Origin: Anaerolineales bacterium
GTDB taxonomy: Bacteria; Chloroflexota; Anaerolineae; Anaerolineales; UBA11858
Assembly: GCA_016783125.1 (NCBI GenBank)
Contig: JADHXE010000003.1
Coordinates: forward strand, 1 to 54,849
Direction: 5' to 3'
DNA length: 54,849 nt
In this document: in pieces, positions 16,886 through 25,279 of the stretch
How positions within the stretch are numbered: position 1 is the first letter of the stretch
How the letters are laid out: every line of letters starts with the position of its first letter
Translations under genes and position numbers: made by a program
Notes under the pieces: generated by a model
The model's database searches: none
What the model was told of the DNA's origin: nothing
The model's input: the letters and a program-made list of their open reading frames with translations, nothing else

Positions 16886-17611
16886 CTACAATTGCTCAAG
16901 CACGCGGCGGGCGATGCTGGGGGCAACCATCTCCGTCTCGGAGATATCCTTGATGTGGATACGCGGCAGATCACGCACCTCTTTAGGAAGGTCATGAGGC
17001 GCGCCGATCTGCACCACCATGGATGAAATCTTATTCTCAGCTAAAACCAAATAATCGCGCACCATCCAGGGGTTGCCCATATCAGAAACCATTAACAACC
17101 CGGCCTGCAAACTGCGCCGCTGGGTTTGCAGCAACACGCTCAAGCTTTGTCCGCTCATATCCTGCTTCAACAACACCTCTACGCCACCATCTTCCAATGC
17201 CTCTTTGAGCGCATAAGCGAACTCGATATCCGCCACGGCGCTCGAAAGGTATAGACGAGGGGGTTGGTCCGGTTTCGACGGCGAACGCAACAGCTCAAGA
17301 TCGCCGCTGCGCGTGGGCGCGATCTCATCAAGCTCTAACCAATGATCCATCACCAGGACATCGTCGTCATCGTCATCATCTGCGAAGTGCACGCGCACCT
17401 TGATGTTAAACTCACCCCAACCCCGCGCGCCCAACCTGAAACCTGAGTCCCGGTCGGTCACTTTCTGCACCGGGTTCGGAAAGGTGGGGTGCAACACATA
17501 CTCGACGTAGGCTACCTCTTCCAGGTCATCCTCAGGACCCTCCAACCATACCGCCCAATCCCACCAACCTTCACTACTCGGCGTCACTTCTTGTCTAATT
17601 ATTAAGTTCAT
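16886..17611 (-). CDS. Prokaryotic YEATS domain fused to a divergent TIR-like domain
   Basis: 241 residues. Residues ~15-80 match the YEATS fold signature (WWDWAVWLEGPE, YVLHPTFPNPVQ, SGFRLGARGWGEFNIKVRVHF), followed by a run of Asp residues. Residues ~117-241 are TIR/SEFIR-like (PRLYLSSAVADIEFAYALKEAL; NPWMVRDYLVLAENK). At the position of the TIR catalytic Glu (four after the Trp) there is Asp, so this TIR copy may be inactive and serve for assembly or sensing. Its ATG overlaps the stop of the upstream TIR gene by 4 nt. A role in defence or NAD-based signalling is inferred from the domain pair. Confidence 0.75.
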   Translation of the reverse strand: MNLIIRQEVTPSSEGWWDWAVWLEGPEDDLEEVAYVEYVLHPTFPNPVQKVTDRDSGFRLGARGWGEFNIKVRVHFADDDDDDDVLVMDHWLELDEIAPTRSGDLELLRSPSKPDQPPRLYLSSAVADIEFAYALKEALEDGGVEVLLKQDMSGQSLSVLLQTQRRSLQAGLLMVSDMGNPWMVRDYLVLAENKISSMVVQIGAPHDLPKEVRDLPRIHIKDISETEMVAPSIARRVLEQL

Positions 17612-18315
17612 AGCGCGCCTCCTGCTACGGGGTTTAATTCAATCACAACCAACTGGGGACTGACGGGGGAAATCCATTGCGTCTGGCCGTCATGGATCTG
17701 CAACTGAATCAGATAATCGTCCTGTACCCCCCTCAGATAAACCACTGCGCCGCGCCCTTCGGGGAGCGTTGTGGTTGTCATCCATTCGGTCAACTCACCA
17801 AGCGATGCTTTCATGTAGCGATACTGGCATTGGATCTGTCCATTGGCATGGCCGGGATGCTGGGCCAAGGTCTCCGGCATGATATTGACTTTGATGATCC
17901 GCCCTGACTGCGCTTTCCAAATCCCCACTGTTTCAGAGAGTGCTAAAAAGGCGCTCATGGGGTTCGCCCGGTCAAAAGGGATATGCTCGTGATTCCCAAA
18001 AGCCCCGCCGGTTTGCACATCAGTTTCGATCAAAGCAATAGCCTTTTTATTGGCCCCGCGGGCGAAATTGAGCTCATCACGCACCCAATCGTGGGTCGTC
18101 CAGTCCCCCGACGCCAATAACTCCCGCCTGGTGAGCAAAGCAATCAGCGCGCCAGATTGGTTGATCTTGCTCCTGATTTCATCCGTAAGCTGCCCCCCGC
18201 CCAGCCTTCTGCCCGTCACCACATTGATATTGTGACTGACGAGCAGTTTTTCCAGCTGGGAAACCAACTCCCGGTCAGAATCCCGAAAAGAAAACGAAAG
18301 AAAGATATTTTCCAT
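17608..18315 (-). CDS. TIR-domain protein with unknown C-terminal domain
   Basis: 235 residues. The TIR domain spans ~1-130: IFLSFSFRDSDRELVSQLEKLL (strand A and helix A), GALIALLTRREL, and DWVRDELNFAR with Trp77 and the presumed catalytic Glu81 of TIR NADases. The ~100-residue C-terminus is beta-rich (IKVNIMPETL, GAVVYLRGVQDDYLIQLQI) and not recognised. GGAGGAG stands before the ATG. It is the first gene of a two-gene operon with the YEATS-TIR protein (ATGA overlap). It is probably the active NAD+-cleaving partner, but this is inference. Confidence 0.82.
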   Translation of the reverse strand: MENIFLSFSFRDSDRELVSQLEKLLVSHNINVVTGRRLGGGQLTDEIRSKINQSGALIALLTRRELLASGDWTTHDWVRDELNFARGANKKAIALIETDVQTGGAFGNHEHIPFDRANPMSAFLALSETVGIWKAQSGRIIKVNIMPETLAQHPGHANGQIQCQYRYMKASLGELTEWMTTTTLPEGRGAVVYLRGVQDDYLIQLQIHDGQTQWISPVSPQLVVIELNPVAGGAL

Positions 18316-18332
18316 ACGCTCCTCCGAAAACG

Positions 18333-18390
18333 GTTACAAGTTGAAGGTTGAAGATTCAACGTTTAACGTTCAACTTGCCAACGTGCAACA
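18333..18390. repeat. GTTGAAG-type heptamer palindrome
   Basis: GTTGAAGGTTGAAGATTCAAC followed by AACGTTCAACTTGCCAACG. It lies between the M16 gene and the TIR operon and pairs in sequence type with 16732-16795. Confidence 0.55.
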
Positions 18391-18393
18391 TTT

Positions 18394-19722
18394 TTACGGC
18401 CCAGCGACTGCCACCGCCAGCTTATCAGGATGCAGGTATTTACTGGCCGCGGCCAGCACCCCCTCAGGAGTCACCGCCTCGACCCGCTCTGCGTAACGCA
18501 GGTAGTAATCTAATCCCAGGTCATAGCGCTCCAAATTGAGCAGCGCACCGGACACCCCGCCATTGGACTCCAACGCCAGAGGCAGCCGCCCGATGAAATT
18601 GGCCTTGCTGTCGTTCAACTCATCCTCATCCACCGGCTCAGTCACAAAGCGCTTGATCTCAGCCCGGATCAACTCGATAGCCTTCTCGACATTCTCCGGG
18701 TTGACGCCCGCGCTCACCGACCAGGGTCCCGGCCCCATACCCGCACTCATCCGGCTGAACGCATAATAAGCCAGCCCAGCTTTCTCTCGCACAGCTTCAC
18801 CGATGCGCCCCATCATACCAAATTGTCCGAAAATGCTGTTCCCCAAGGCGGCATCGAAAAATTCTTCCGCACTGCGTGAAGGACCCGCCACACCCAAGAT
18901 GATGTCCGCTTGAGTCTTGCCTGGGATATCCACCCGTTGAGTTACCAGTTCCTCGAGCGGGGTGACGGACGGGAGTTGAGGCGGGTGCGGTTGATTGGGG
19001 TTTGTCCAATCTCCCAGGGCTGAGCGCACCTTTTCGACGGCATCTTCCGGGGCCACCGCACCGACCACGGCAACCACCATACCGCGCGGCCCATAGTGCT
19101 TCTGGTGGAAATCAACCAGGTCCTGGCGAGTGATGGCCTGGATCATCTCGGGGTAGCCATCCTCCGGGCGGCTGTAAGGGTGATCTTTGTAGACAATCTG
19201 ATCAAAGGTCAAATCGGCCATATCGCGCGTATCCTGAGCGCGCAGCGTCAGCCCGGTCAGCAGCTGGGCCCGCAGGCGCTCGATCTGAGTCTCAGGAAAG
19301 ACCGGCTGGCGCAATCCTTCAGAGAGTAATTCCAGCAGCAAGGGCAAATCCTCGGCCAACGATTTGCTCCCAAAGCCGGTTGTATGGGTAGCACCATTGA
19401 AACCCAGGCTGGCTCCCACAGACTCTAAGGCCTGGTAAATCCCCTGGAAGTCTCGTTTCTCGGTGCCGCGCATCAGCGCCGCAGAGACGAAATCCGCTAA
19501 GCCCAACTTCTCATCAGAATCGAACAACCCTCCCACAGTGACATAACCGCTCACTGTGATCGAGGGACTGTTGAAATTGGATCGAGCCAGCACGGTGATG
19601 CCGTTAGGGAGATCAACGCGGGTGATGTCGTCCGGGCCAGGTAGTGATGATTGGGTATTGGGTATTGGGTATTGGGTATTGAATATCGAATATCCAATAT
19701 CTAATCTCTTTGCGCGTTTCAT
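18394..19722 (-). CDS. M16 family peptidase-like subunit without catalytic motif
   Basis: 442 residues with the insulinase/MPP fold (VDLPNGITVLARSN; GYVTVGGLFDSDEKLGLADF; FGQFGMMGRIGEAVREKAGLAY). The HxxEH zinc motif is missing: GLADFVSAALM stands where active members have GxxHxxEH. It should therefore be the substrate-grasping partner of the active M16 protein encoded upstream, with which it shares an ATGA overlap. Residues ~11-25 (YSIFNTQYPIPNTQ) are the translation of a heptamer repeat that entered the N-terminus in frame. Confidence 0.88.
   Translation of the reverse strand: MKRAKRLDIGYSIFNTQYPIPNTQSSLPGPDDITRVDLPNGITVLARSNFNSPSITVSGYVTVGGLFDSDEKLGLADFVSAALMRGTEKRDFQGIYQALESVGASLGFNGATHTTGFGSKSLAEDLPLLLELLSEGLRQPVFPETQIERLRAQLLTGLTLRAQDTRDMADLTFDQIVYKDHPYSRPEDGYPEMIQAITRQDLVDFHQKHYGPRGMVVAVVGAVAPEDAVEKVRSALGDWTNPNQPHPPQLPSVTPLEELVTQRVDIPGKTQADIILGVAGPSRSAEEFFDAALGNSIFGQFGMMGRIGEAVREKAGLAYYAFSRMSAGMGPGPWSVSAGVNPENVEKAIELIRAEIKRFVTEPVDEDELNDSKANFIGRLPLALESNGGVSGALLNLERYDLGLDYYLRYAERVEAVTPEGVLAAASKYLHPDKLAVAVAGP
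19650..19705. repeat. Heptamer array inside the M16 reading frame
   Basis: Repeated TATTGGG on the plus strand, then AATATCGAATATCCAATATC. It encodes residues ~6-25 of the non-catalytic M16 subunit. It is the same family as 16284-16354. Confidence 0.75.
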
Positions 19723-21014
19723 TTCGCCACCTCCCCGTTATTCCCTGTCGGCAAATATGTCCCCAAAACCCGATTGCGAGGTACCAAATACGTCTGCGCG
19801 ATGCGCTGGACATCATCGGTGGTGACAGCCGCCAGCCGATCCAAATAGCTGGTAAACCAATCGTAAGAATCGAACATCTCTGTGAAGCCCATCCAGAAGG
19901 CCTGGTTGGTGATGCTCTCGCTGCCATAGGCGAACAGCGCCCGCGCCTGCTTGACTGCCCGCTCAACGGCTTCACCCGTCGGCGGGGTCTCCTGCACACG
20001 CTGGATTTCTTCATCCAAGGCGGTGATGACTTCCTCGGCCTTACGATCAGGATGCACTGTCGCAGTGATGCTGTAGACATAGGGATCAATGGTCACAGGC
20101 AAGCCGCCTTGCACGCCCACGGCCAGGTCACCTTCCACCAGCTTGAGATATAACTGCGAGGTTTTATTGGATATCCCGCCCCCGAACATATTCAAGCCTG
20201 TGGGGCCAGTCAGCAAGCTATCCAGGACAATAAAGGGGAAAAAGTCAGGGTCAGAGGCTACTGGGGAGTGATAGTAGGCGCTAACATAGGTCGTATCGTC
20301 AGAACCCTCCACCGTCAGGCGGTGTTCGCCGCGCTGCGGGGGTTCGGGACGTACCTGGCGTATGGGTTCATCCCCAGCCTGCAAAGGCCCATACAATTCC
20401 TCGATGCGCTCCCGCATCTCTTGAGCCTCGAAATCTCCAGCGATGACCATCACGGCGTTGTTAGGACGGTAGTAACTGCGATAGTGGTTATACAAATCAT
20501 CGCGTTGGATGGTTTGAAGGTCGGCCATATCGCCGAGGATCTCATGATGGTAGGGGTGCACCCGGAAGGCCGTCGCCCGCATCACCTCGCCAAGCTGGAA
20601 CATGGGCTGGTTCTCGCTGCCCTGCCGTTCGGAGATGATCACCGTGCGTTCGGATTCCACTTCCTCGGCGTCGAAGATGCTGTTGACCATACGCTCCGCT
20701 TCCAGGCGCAAGGCCAGGTCGATCTTGTCGGCGGGCATAGTCTCGAAATAGGTCGTCCAATCCAGGTAAGTGAAGGCATTCCAGATGCCGCCTTCCCTGG
20801 AGATTGCCTTGTCGAGAACGCCAGCAGGAAACTGGGGTGTGCCTTTGAACTGCATATGCTCCACCCAATGGGAAATGCCCGTTTTCCCAGGGATTTCGTC
20901 GCGCGACCCGACCCGATACCAAACCCAACTGCTGATGATCGGCGCGGTGTGAATCTCCTTGAGCATCACTTTCATGCCGTTGGAGAGTTGAAATTTAGTA
21001 ACCGGAAGGTTCAT
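19719..21014 (-). CDS. M16 family zinc metallopeptidase
   Basis: 431 residues with an intact inverted zinc motif HWVEH (His49, Glu52, His53) and the later Glu in the ERTVISERQG region. The C-terminal half is the second MPP-like domain. It is translationally coupled to the non-catalytic M16 subunit, as in known PqqL/YmxG-like and two-subunit M16B enzymes. There is no Shine-Dalgarno site; TATTCT lies 5 nt before the ATG, so the mRNA may be leaderless. Likely processes or degrades peptides. Confidence 0.92.
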   Translation of the reverse strand: MNLPVTKFQLSNGMKVMLKEIHTAPIISSWVWYRVGSRDEIPGKTGISHWVEHMQFKGTPQFPAGVLDKAISREGGIWNAFTYLDWTTYFETMPADKIDLALRLEAERMVNSIFDAEEVESERTVIISERQGSENQPMFQLGEVMRATAFRVHPYHHEILGDMADLQTIQRDDLYNHYRSYYRPNNAVMVIAGDFEAQEMRERIEELYGPLQAGDEPIRQVRPEPPQRGEHRLTVEGSDDTTYVSAYYHSPVASDPDFFPFIVLDSLLTGPTGLNMFGGGISNKTSQLYLKLVEGDLAVGVQGGLPVTIDPYVYSITATVHPDRKAEEVITALDEEIQRVQETPPTGEAVERAVKQARALFAYGSESITNQAFWMGFTEMFDSYDWFTSYLDRLAAVTTDDVQRIAQTYLVPRNRVLGTYLPTGNNGEVAK

Positions 21015-21047
21015 AAAAAAGAATATCTCATTAGATAGAATTCATTA

Positions 21048-21166
21048 GGGTGTGTTTCATTTCGGATGAATGCCTCGCTGCATATTTCGTATAGCGTATT
21101 GCGTATTTAAAAACATTACGGAATACGTAATACTGACACCTTTCTCAACTCATTTGAAACACACCC
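21048..21166. repeat. Inverted repeat with GGGTGTGTTTCA ends
   Basis: GGGTGTGTTTCA (21048-21059) is matched inverted at 21155-21166, with inner palindromic CGTATT units. The same 12-mer arm recurs at 36505-36516. Confidence 0.6.
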
Positions 21167-21197
21167 ATTTCACTACAATCAGCTTAGGAGACAGTTT

Positions 21198-21878
21198 TCA
21201 CTCAGAGAACAAGAACCACTCACAAAGGATTTTCAGCGGGCCTTGACAAATTTCTGTGTTCTCCCAAGAATCATCCATGCTCATTAGCAAACTGTCATAT
21301 GGCGAGACCACATTAATCAAACCATCAAAAGGAGCACCCAAACCAGTATTGCTGAGAGGGATATGGATTGGCACCTCAAGATGTACCGGCACTGTTTCAT
21401 CAACCGGGACAGAGATATTCAAGGCGATTGGCAAACTTGTCCCGGCGGGTAAAACAATATCGGCTGGGGCGTTTATTCTTAGCACCCCGGTCGTTATCGT
21501 CACATGAGCCCCATTTATGTGAGTGGGTTCGGTCAGTATAACCCGCGTATTGGTGGATACCGGTAACTTAAACTGGACTGGAATTGTATCATTAACAATG
21601 ATGGTCTCATTGATCACTGCCTCGTTCATGAGTTTGAAATTCTCATGCAGTCCCTCGACCAGTTGTTTGGAGACGGCATTTTTCAAAGCAAAAAGCTGCT
21701 GCCCAAATGAGATCAACACAACAATCAGGATGATATTTACCACAAAGGAGAGCGTGCTCATCACCGTCCAGAAAGCCGGTATGATCTTGCCTTGCCAGAT
21801 GAAACGACGGTAGATGGCTTTAGCCAACAGCGTAGCTGTAACCCTGGATTTAGTTGGGCAGTAATTCTGGTCAGTCAT
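21198..21878 (-). CDS. Membrane-anchored hypothetical protein
   Basis: 226 residues from the second ATG (21878), which has AGGAG at 8 nt; the ATG six bases earlier would be only 2 nt from it. A basic cytoplasmic N-terminus is followed by one membrane helix (~40-62, STLSFVVNIILIVVLISFG). A beta-rich outer domain follows with repeated parallel phrases (VNDTIPVQFKLPVS, DETVPVHLEVPIHIPLS). The pattern is common in Anaerolineae genomes as I recall. Function unknown. Confidence 0.7.
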   Translation of the reverse strand: MTDQNYCPTKSRVTATLLAKAIYRRFIWQGKIIPAFWTVMSTLSFVVNIILIVVLISFGQQLFALKNAVSKQLVEGLHENFKLMNEAVINETIIVNDTIPVQFKLPVSTNTRVILTEPTHINGAHVTITTGVLRINAPADIVLPAGTSLPIALNISVPVDETVPVHLEVPIHIPLSNTGLGAPFDGLINVVSPYDSLLMSMDDSWENTEICQGPLKILCEWFLFSE

Positions 21879-22058
21879 TGGCATCTCTCCTGACAGCGCC
21901 TTATCATTTGATGATGATGTTTAGAATATAGCATAATGCCAGTGAGCAGTAAACAGTTTGAATTACAGTACCCAGTACCCAGCGATCAGTGCTCAGTGGA
22001 AAGCTGCTCTGCAAAAAAGTAAGACTTTCCAATGAAGCCCCGACGAAGGGTGGGGATG

Positions 22059-22064
22059 TATAAT
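22059..22064 (+). promoter_or_regulatory. -10 box before the FNR-like gene
   Basis: TATAAT, 30 nt before the ATG. The short leader keeps GGAGGA as ribosome site. Confidence 0.45.
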
Positions 22065-22094
22065 ACACTTAACGGAACTGGAGGAACGAACAGT

Positions 22095-23426
22095 ATGGAA
22101 AAAGAGAATTATTTCGTGGCCGTTATCGGCGCTGGCCCGGCTGGATTATACACGGCAAAAAAACTGGCCCAGGCGGGGGCCAAGGTGGTCATTTTCAACC
22201 GCGATATCAAACCAGGCGGCCTGGCTGAGTACGGCATCTATCACACCAAATATCGCATGAAGGCCGGTTTGCGCAAACAATTTCAGAAGATACTCGCCGA
22301 GGAAAATATCACTTATTATGGCAATGTCAGAGTGGGTGATGAAGGCGATCTATGCCTCGATGATGTACGCCAGCTTGGGTTTCAGGCCATCGTCGTGACA
22401 GTTGGCGCCCAGGGGACTAAATGGCTTGGGCTGCCCGGGGAAGATCTCAAGGGGGTCTTCCATGCCAAAGATCTGGTTTATCACTATAACAAGCTGCCCC
22501 CCTTCAGCCAGCGCGAATTCGCCATCGGAAAACGCGTCGCTTTGATCGGCGTGGGCAACGTGATGATCGATATCGCCCATTGGATGATTCGTGATAAAAG
22601 GGTCGATGAAGTCATCGCGGTAGCACGGCGAGGCCCAGCCGAGGTCAAATTCGACAGAAAAGAGCTGGAAAACGTAGCCCACAACCTCGACCTGGAAGCC
22701 CTGGATGCTGAGATCGAGCGCGTCGCCGACCGCATGAGCGCTGTGGATCAAAGTCCTCAGGACGCTAAAGAGTTCATTCTGTCAGCGCTGCCCAAAGCCA
22801 AAGAACCGGTTTCTGAAACTCGTTTTCGCTTCGAGTTTCTCTCCTCTCCCAAACAGATGTTAGGCGATGAGAATGGTAACCTTATGGGGCTAGAAATCGA
22901 TGATACTGAGCTGCTGCCGAGGAACGGCGACACCAAAGCCCAACGATTGGGCAGCACCCGCGTGCTGGATGTCGATACGGTGGTGTTCTGCATCGGCGAC
23001 AAGGTCGATGAATCATTTGGATTGCCGATCCAGTGGAATGCTTTCGTCAAGCATCCATCGCCGCGCTACCCGGTCAACGATCTCTCCTATGAGGTATTCG
23101 ATCCAAAGACGGAAAAACCTATCGATGGCGTTTTCGTAGCAGGGTGGTCGCGCGAAGCCAGCAGCGGCCTGGTTGGATATGCCCGCAAAGATGGCGAAAT
23201 TGGCGCTGAGGCTGTGCTGCAATATCTTGATACTTTGCCTGCTCCCGAAGATGCCAAAAGCTATCTCCAAGCTGTGGCTGAGATGATGGCCGGACTGCCT
23301 CACCCTGTTGTCGATAAGTCCGGTATTACACGACTGATCGAGATCGAAGGAGCACAAGCAGAAGCCCAAGGCCTGGAAGATTTTAAATTCGATACCAATC
23401 AGGAAATGCTCGCAGCGCTGGGGTAA
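22095..23426 (+). CDS. FAD/NAD(P)-dependent oxidoreductase, ferredoxin-NADP reductase-like
   Basis: 443 residues from ATG 22095 (GGAGGA upstream). The FAD motif GAGPAG is near residue 10, the NAD(P) motif GVGNVMIDIAHW lies mid-protein, and ARRGPAEVKF and GWSREASSGLVGYARKDGE follow, as in adrenodoxin reductase/FprA-type and GltD-like enzymes. It has no Fe-S domain of its own, so it should pass electrons between NAD(P)H and a ferredoxin. A strong bidirectional hairpin follows directly. Confidence 0.85.
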   Translation: MEKENYFVAVIGAGPAGLYTAKKLAQAGAKVVIFNRDIKPGGLAEYGIYHTKYRMKAGLRKQFQKILAEENITYYGNVRVGDEGDLCLDDVRQLGFQAIVVTVGAQGTKWLGLPGEDLKGVFHAKDLVYHYNKLPPFSQREFAIGKRVALIGVGNVMIDIAHWMIRDKRVDEVIAVARRGPAEVKFDRKELENVAHNLDLEALDAEIERVADRMSAVDQSPQDAKEFILSALPKAKEPVSETRFRFEFLSSPKQMLGDENGNLMGLEIDDTELLPRNGDTKAQRLGSTRVLDVDTVVFCIGDKVDESFGLPIQWNAFVKHPSPRYPVNDLSYEVFDPKTEKPIDGVFVAGWSREASSGLVGYARKDGEIGAEAVLQYLDTLPAPEDAKSYLQAVAEMMAGLPHPVVDKSGITRLIEIEGAQAEAQGLEDFKFDTNQEMLAALG

Positions 23427-23445
23427 TCCCCTCGAATTTTCCAAC

Positions 23446-23494
23446 AAAAAATAGGGTGGGGGGGGGCAGCGTCCCTACGCACACCCTATTTTTT
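23446..23494. terminator. Bidirectional intrinsic terminator
   Basis: AAAAAATAGGGTG (23446-23458) pairs with CACCCTATTTTTT (23482-23494). It serves the convergent FNR-like and membrane-protein genes. Confidence 0.75.
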
Positions 23495-23506
23495 GGCTAA
23501 TCTTAT

Positions 23507-23944
23507 CTAACTGGCTTTCTTTGGCAGAGTCACCAACAGGAAACCAATCGCGATGACTACTTCCCCAAGAATGACTCCGGCGGCTTGTAGGGGGCCAAAA
23601 TAGGGGATCCTGGGGAAAGGCTGGGTGCCGAACCCTAAGATATCTGCCATGCCCGAGATAAAGGCAATCACATAACCGGTGCTGACCAGGCGCAGGCCAA
23701 TATCAGCGGCGAGAGATCGTTCACCCCCAACCCATTGCAATGAAAAACTTATATACCCCCCCACACAAATAACTGCCAAACCAACCAGAAAGACAGCGAT
23801 CTGCACAAAACCCACCACAGGGCTGCGATCTAAGCGGAACAGACCAGGTTCAAGTCCCAATAAAAAAAGCAGGAGGCCAAAGATCACAATCCCCAAGCCA
23901 ACCCGAACCCGTCGAGGCCCATTTGGAGGTCTTTTCTCATCCAA
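23507..23944 (-). CDS. Four-helix hypothetical membrane protein
   Basis: 145 residues from a TTG at 23944, chosen because AAAGGA stands 8 nt upstream; another TTG 12 codons earlier has none. Four hydrophobic segments (VGLGIVIFGLLLFLLG; FVQIAVFLVGLAVICVGGY; YVIAFISGMADILGF; GVILGEVVIAIGFLLV). No family is recognised. Confidence 0.6.
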   Translation of the reverse strand: MDEKRPPNGPRRVRVGLGIVIFGLLLFLLGLEPGLFRLDRSPVVGFVQIAVFLVGLAVICVGGYISFSLQWVGGERSLAADIGLRLVSTGYVIAFISGMADILGFGTQPFPRIPYFGPLQAAGVILGEVVIAIGFLLVTLPKKAS

Positions 23945-23992
23945 TTTGATTATCCTTTCGGTAGGCAACCACTCAAACAAACAGAAGAAGAG

Positions 23993-24047
23993 CCGAAAAA
24001 ATGGGAGTGCGTGGGAGGGTGATCCCCACGCACTCCCATTTTTTCGG
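23993..24047. terminator. 23-bp perfect hairpin terminator
   Basis: CCGAAAAAATGGGAGTGCG... (23993-24015) pairs fully with 24025-24047 around a 9-nt loop. Outer A and T runs make it active in both directions. Confidence 0.85.
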
Positions 24048-24067
24048 AATCTCTCTCCACGTAGGCT

Positions 24068-25159
24068 TTAACCTGAGTTGTTGCTCGGCAAACTGTTTTC
24101 GAGATAGGTAATCCAGTTATGCCCGAGAACGGCAGATACATCCTCTTCAGTATAACCCTTTTTTAGTAACAGGGGAGCAAGTTTGCCTAAATCGGCAACG
24201 GTGTCGATTTCCGCGGGAGTTCGCTGGAGGCCAAAGCCGCCGTCGAAATCGCTGCCCAGGCCCACATGACGGGCATCCCCGGCCTTTTGGCAGATATAAT
24301 CGATTTGCGCGACCACGTAATCAAGAGTCACCAAGTGACGTCCATCGCGCTCTTGCCATCCGGGCAACAAGAAGCTGTTGAAGGGCACAATCCCGATCAC
24401 AGCCTGGCATTCGATGAGGCCCTGAATGACTCGATCAGATAGAAAGCGGTTGCTATCTAGACCTTCCAGCAAAGCGGCTGCATTGGCATGTGATGCAATA
24501 ATCGGGCCAGGGTACACATCCAATGCCTGCAGCACAGCCTTCTCATCCATGTGGCTGATGTCCAGGCTGAAGCCCACATCTGCCATGCCATCTAACAAAG
24601 CGTAGCCTTCTTTGGTCAGCGGGCCAGGCTCACCAGTGCCGCCACAAAAGCGGGTTCCCGCCCAGGCTGGGCCAATAATACGCACACCGCGTTCCCGCCA
24701 TTCGACTAACTCCGAAGGGGAACCGACCGCCTCAGCGCCTTCCATCAGGATGACAAGGCCGACTGGAGGAGAAGCTGTTTCGCCCTCCCACTCGGCCAGG
24801 TGATCCTGCAGTTCTTTTTGGGTACGCAGCAATCGAAACTTATCTGGATGCTCTTCTACCAGGCGGTGGTAGACATCGATTTGAGCCTGGTAGAGAGTCC
24901 CAGCTTCAGAGTGATCGAGATAGTATTGGACATCCCAGGGACCCAGTTTACGCCGGGCGGGCGCGGCAAAAAGGGTCGAGAAGACGACCGCCACGCGGCC
25001 GCGTTGATAATCCGGCCAGCCCAGCAGGGTATCACCATTGTGGATTGGGGCATCGCCCCCGCGTTCTCGGCGGCGCGTTTCGGCCGCGGAGAGCGTGTAA
25101 TCACGGTCGAAAGTGAGCACATTCCAGGCCAGGTCTTGATGAGCGTCTACGATTAACAT
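24068..25159 (-). CDS. Membrane dipeptidase-type zinc peptidase (M19)
   Basis: 363 residues of the renal-dipeptidase family. Metal ligands are visible: His7 and Asp9 in DAHQDL, a Glu in LMEGAEAVG, and His residues in ASHANAAAL. No signal peptide is seen, so it is cytoplasmic and cleaves dipeptides, possibly including D-residue ones. AGGA lies 7 nt before the ATG. It is bounded on both sides by large hairpin terminators and so is its own transcription unit. Confidence 0.9.
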   Translation of the reverse strand: MLIVDAHQDLAWNVLTFDRDYTLSAAETRRRERGGDAPIHNGDTLLGWPDYQRGRVAVVFSTLFAAPARRKLGPWDVQYYLDHSEAGTLYQAQIDVYHRLVEEHPDKFRLLRTQKELQDHLAEWEGETASPPVGLVILMEGAEAVGSPSELVEWRERGVRIIGPAWAGTRFCGGTGEPGPLTKEGYALLDGMADVGFSLDISHMDEKAVLQALDVYPGPIIASHANAAALLEGLDSNRFLSDRVIQGLIECQAVIGIVPFNSFLLPGWQERDGRHLVTLDYVVAQIDYICQKAGDARHVGLGSDFDGGFGLQRTPAEIDTVADLGKLAPLLLKKGYTEEDVSAVLGHNWITYLENSLPSNNSG

Positions 25160-25203
25160 ATCATATCCTAACTGCTCAGGCTAAAGCCTTCGCAGTAAAA
25201 TTT

Positions 25204-25268
25204 CCGAAAAAAGGGTGTGCGTGGGGGCGAGCGCAGCCGCTTTGCGCCCATGCACGCCCTTTTTTCGG
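25204..25268. terminator. Large hairpin terminator
   Basis: CCGAAAAAAGGGTGTGCGTG... (25204-25225) pairs with 25247-25268 with two mismatches that would be G-U pairs in RNA. Same end sequence as 23993 and 45470. Confidence 0.8.
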
Positions 25269-25279
25269 CCTCCTCTAGT

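Noticed and set aside
20268..21038. 256-codon plus-strand frame opposite the M16 peptidase
   Set aside because: The minus strand carries the HxxEH peptidase. The opposite frame shows no family features.
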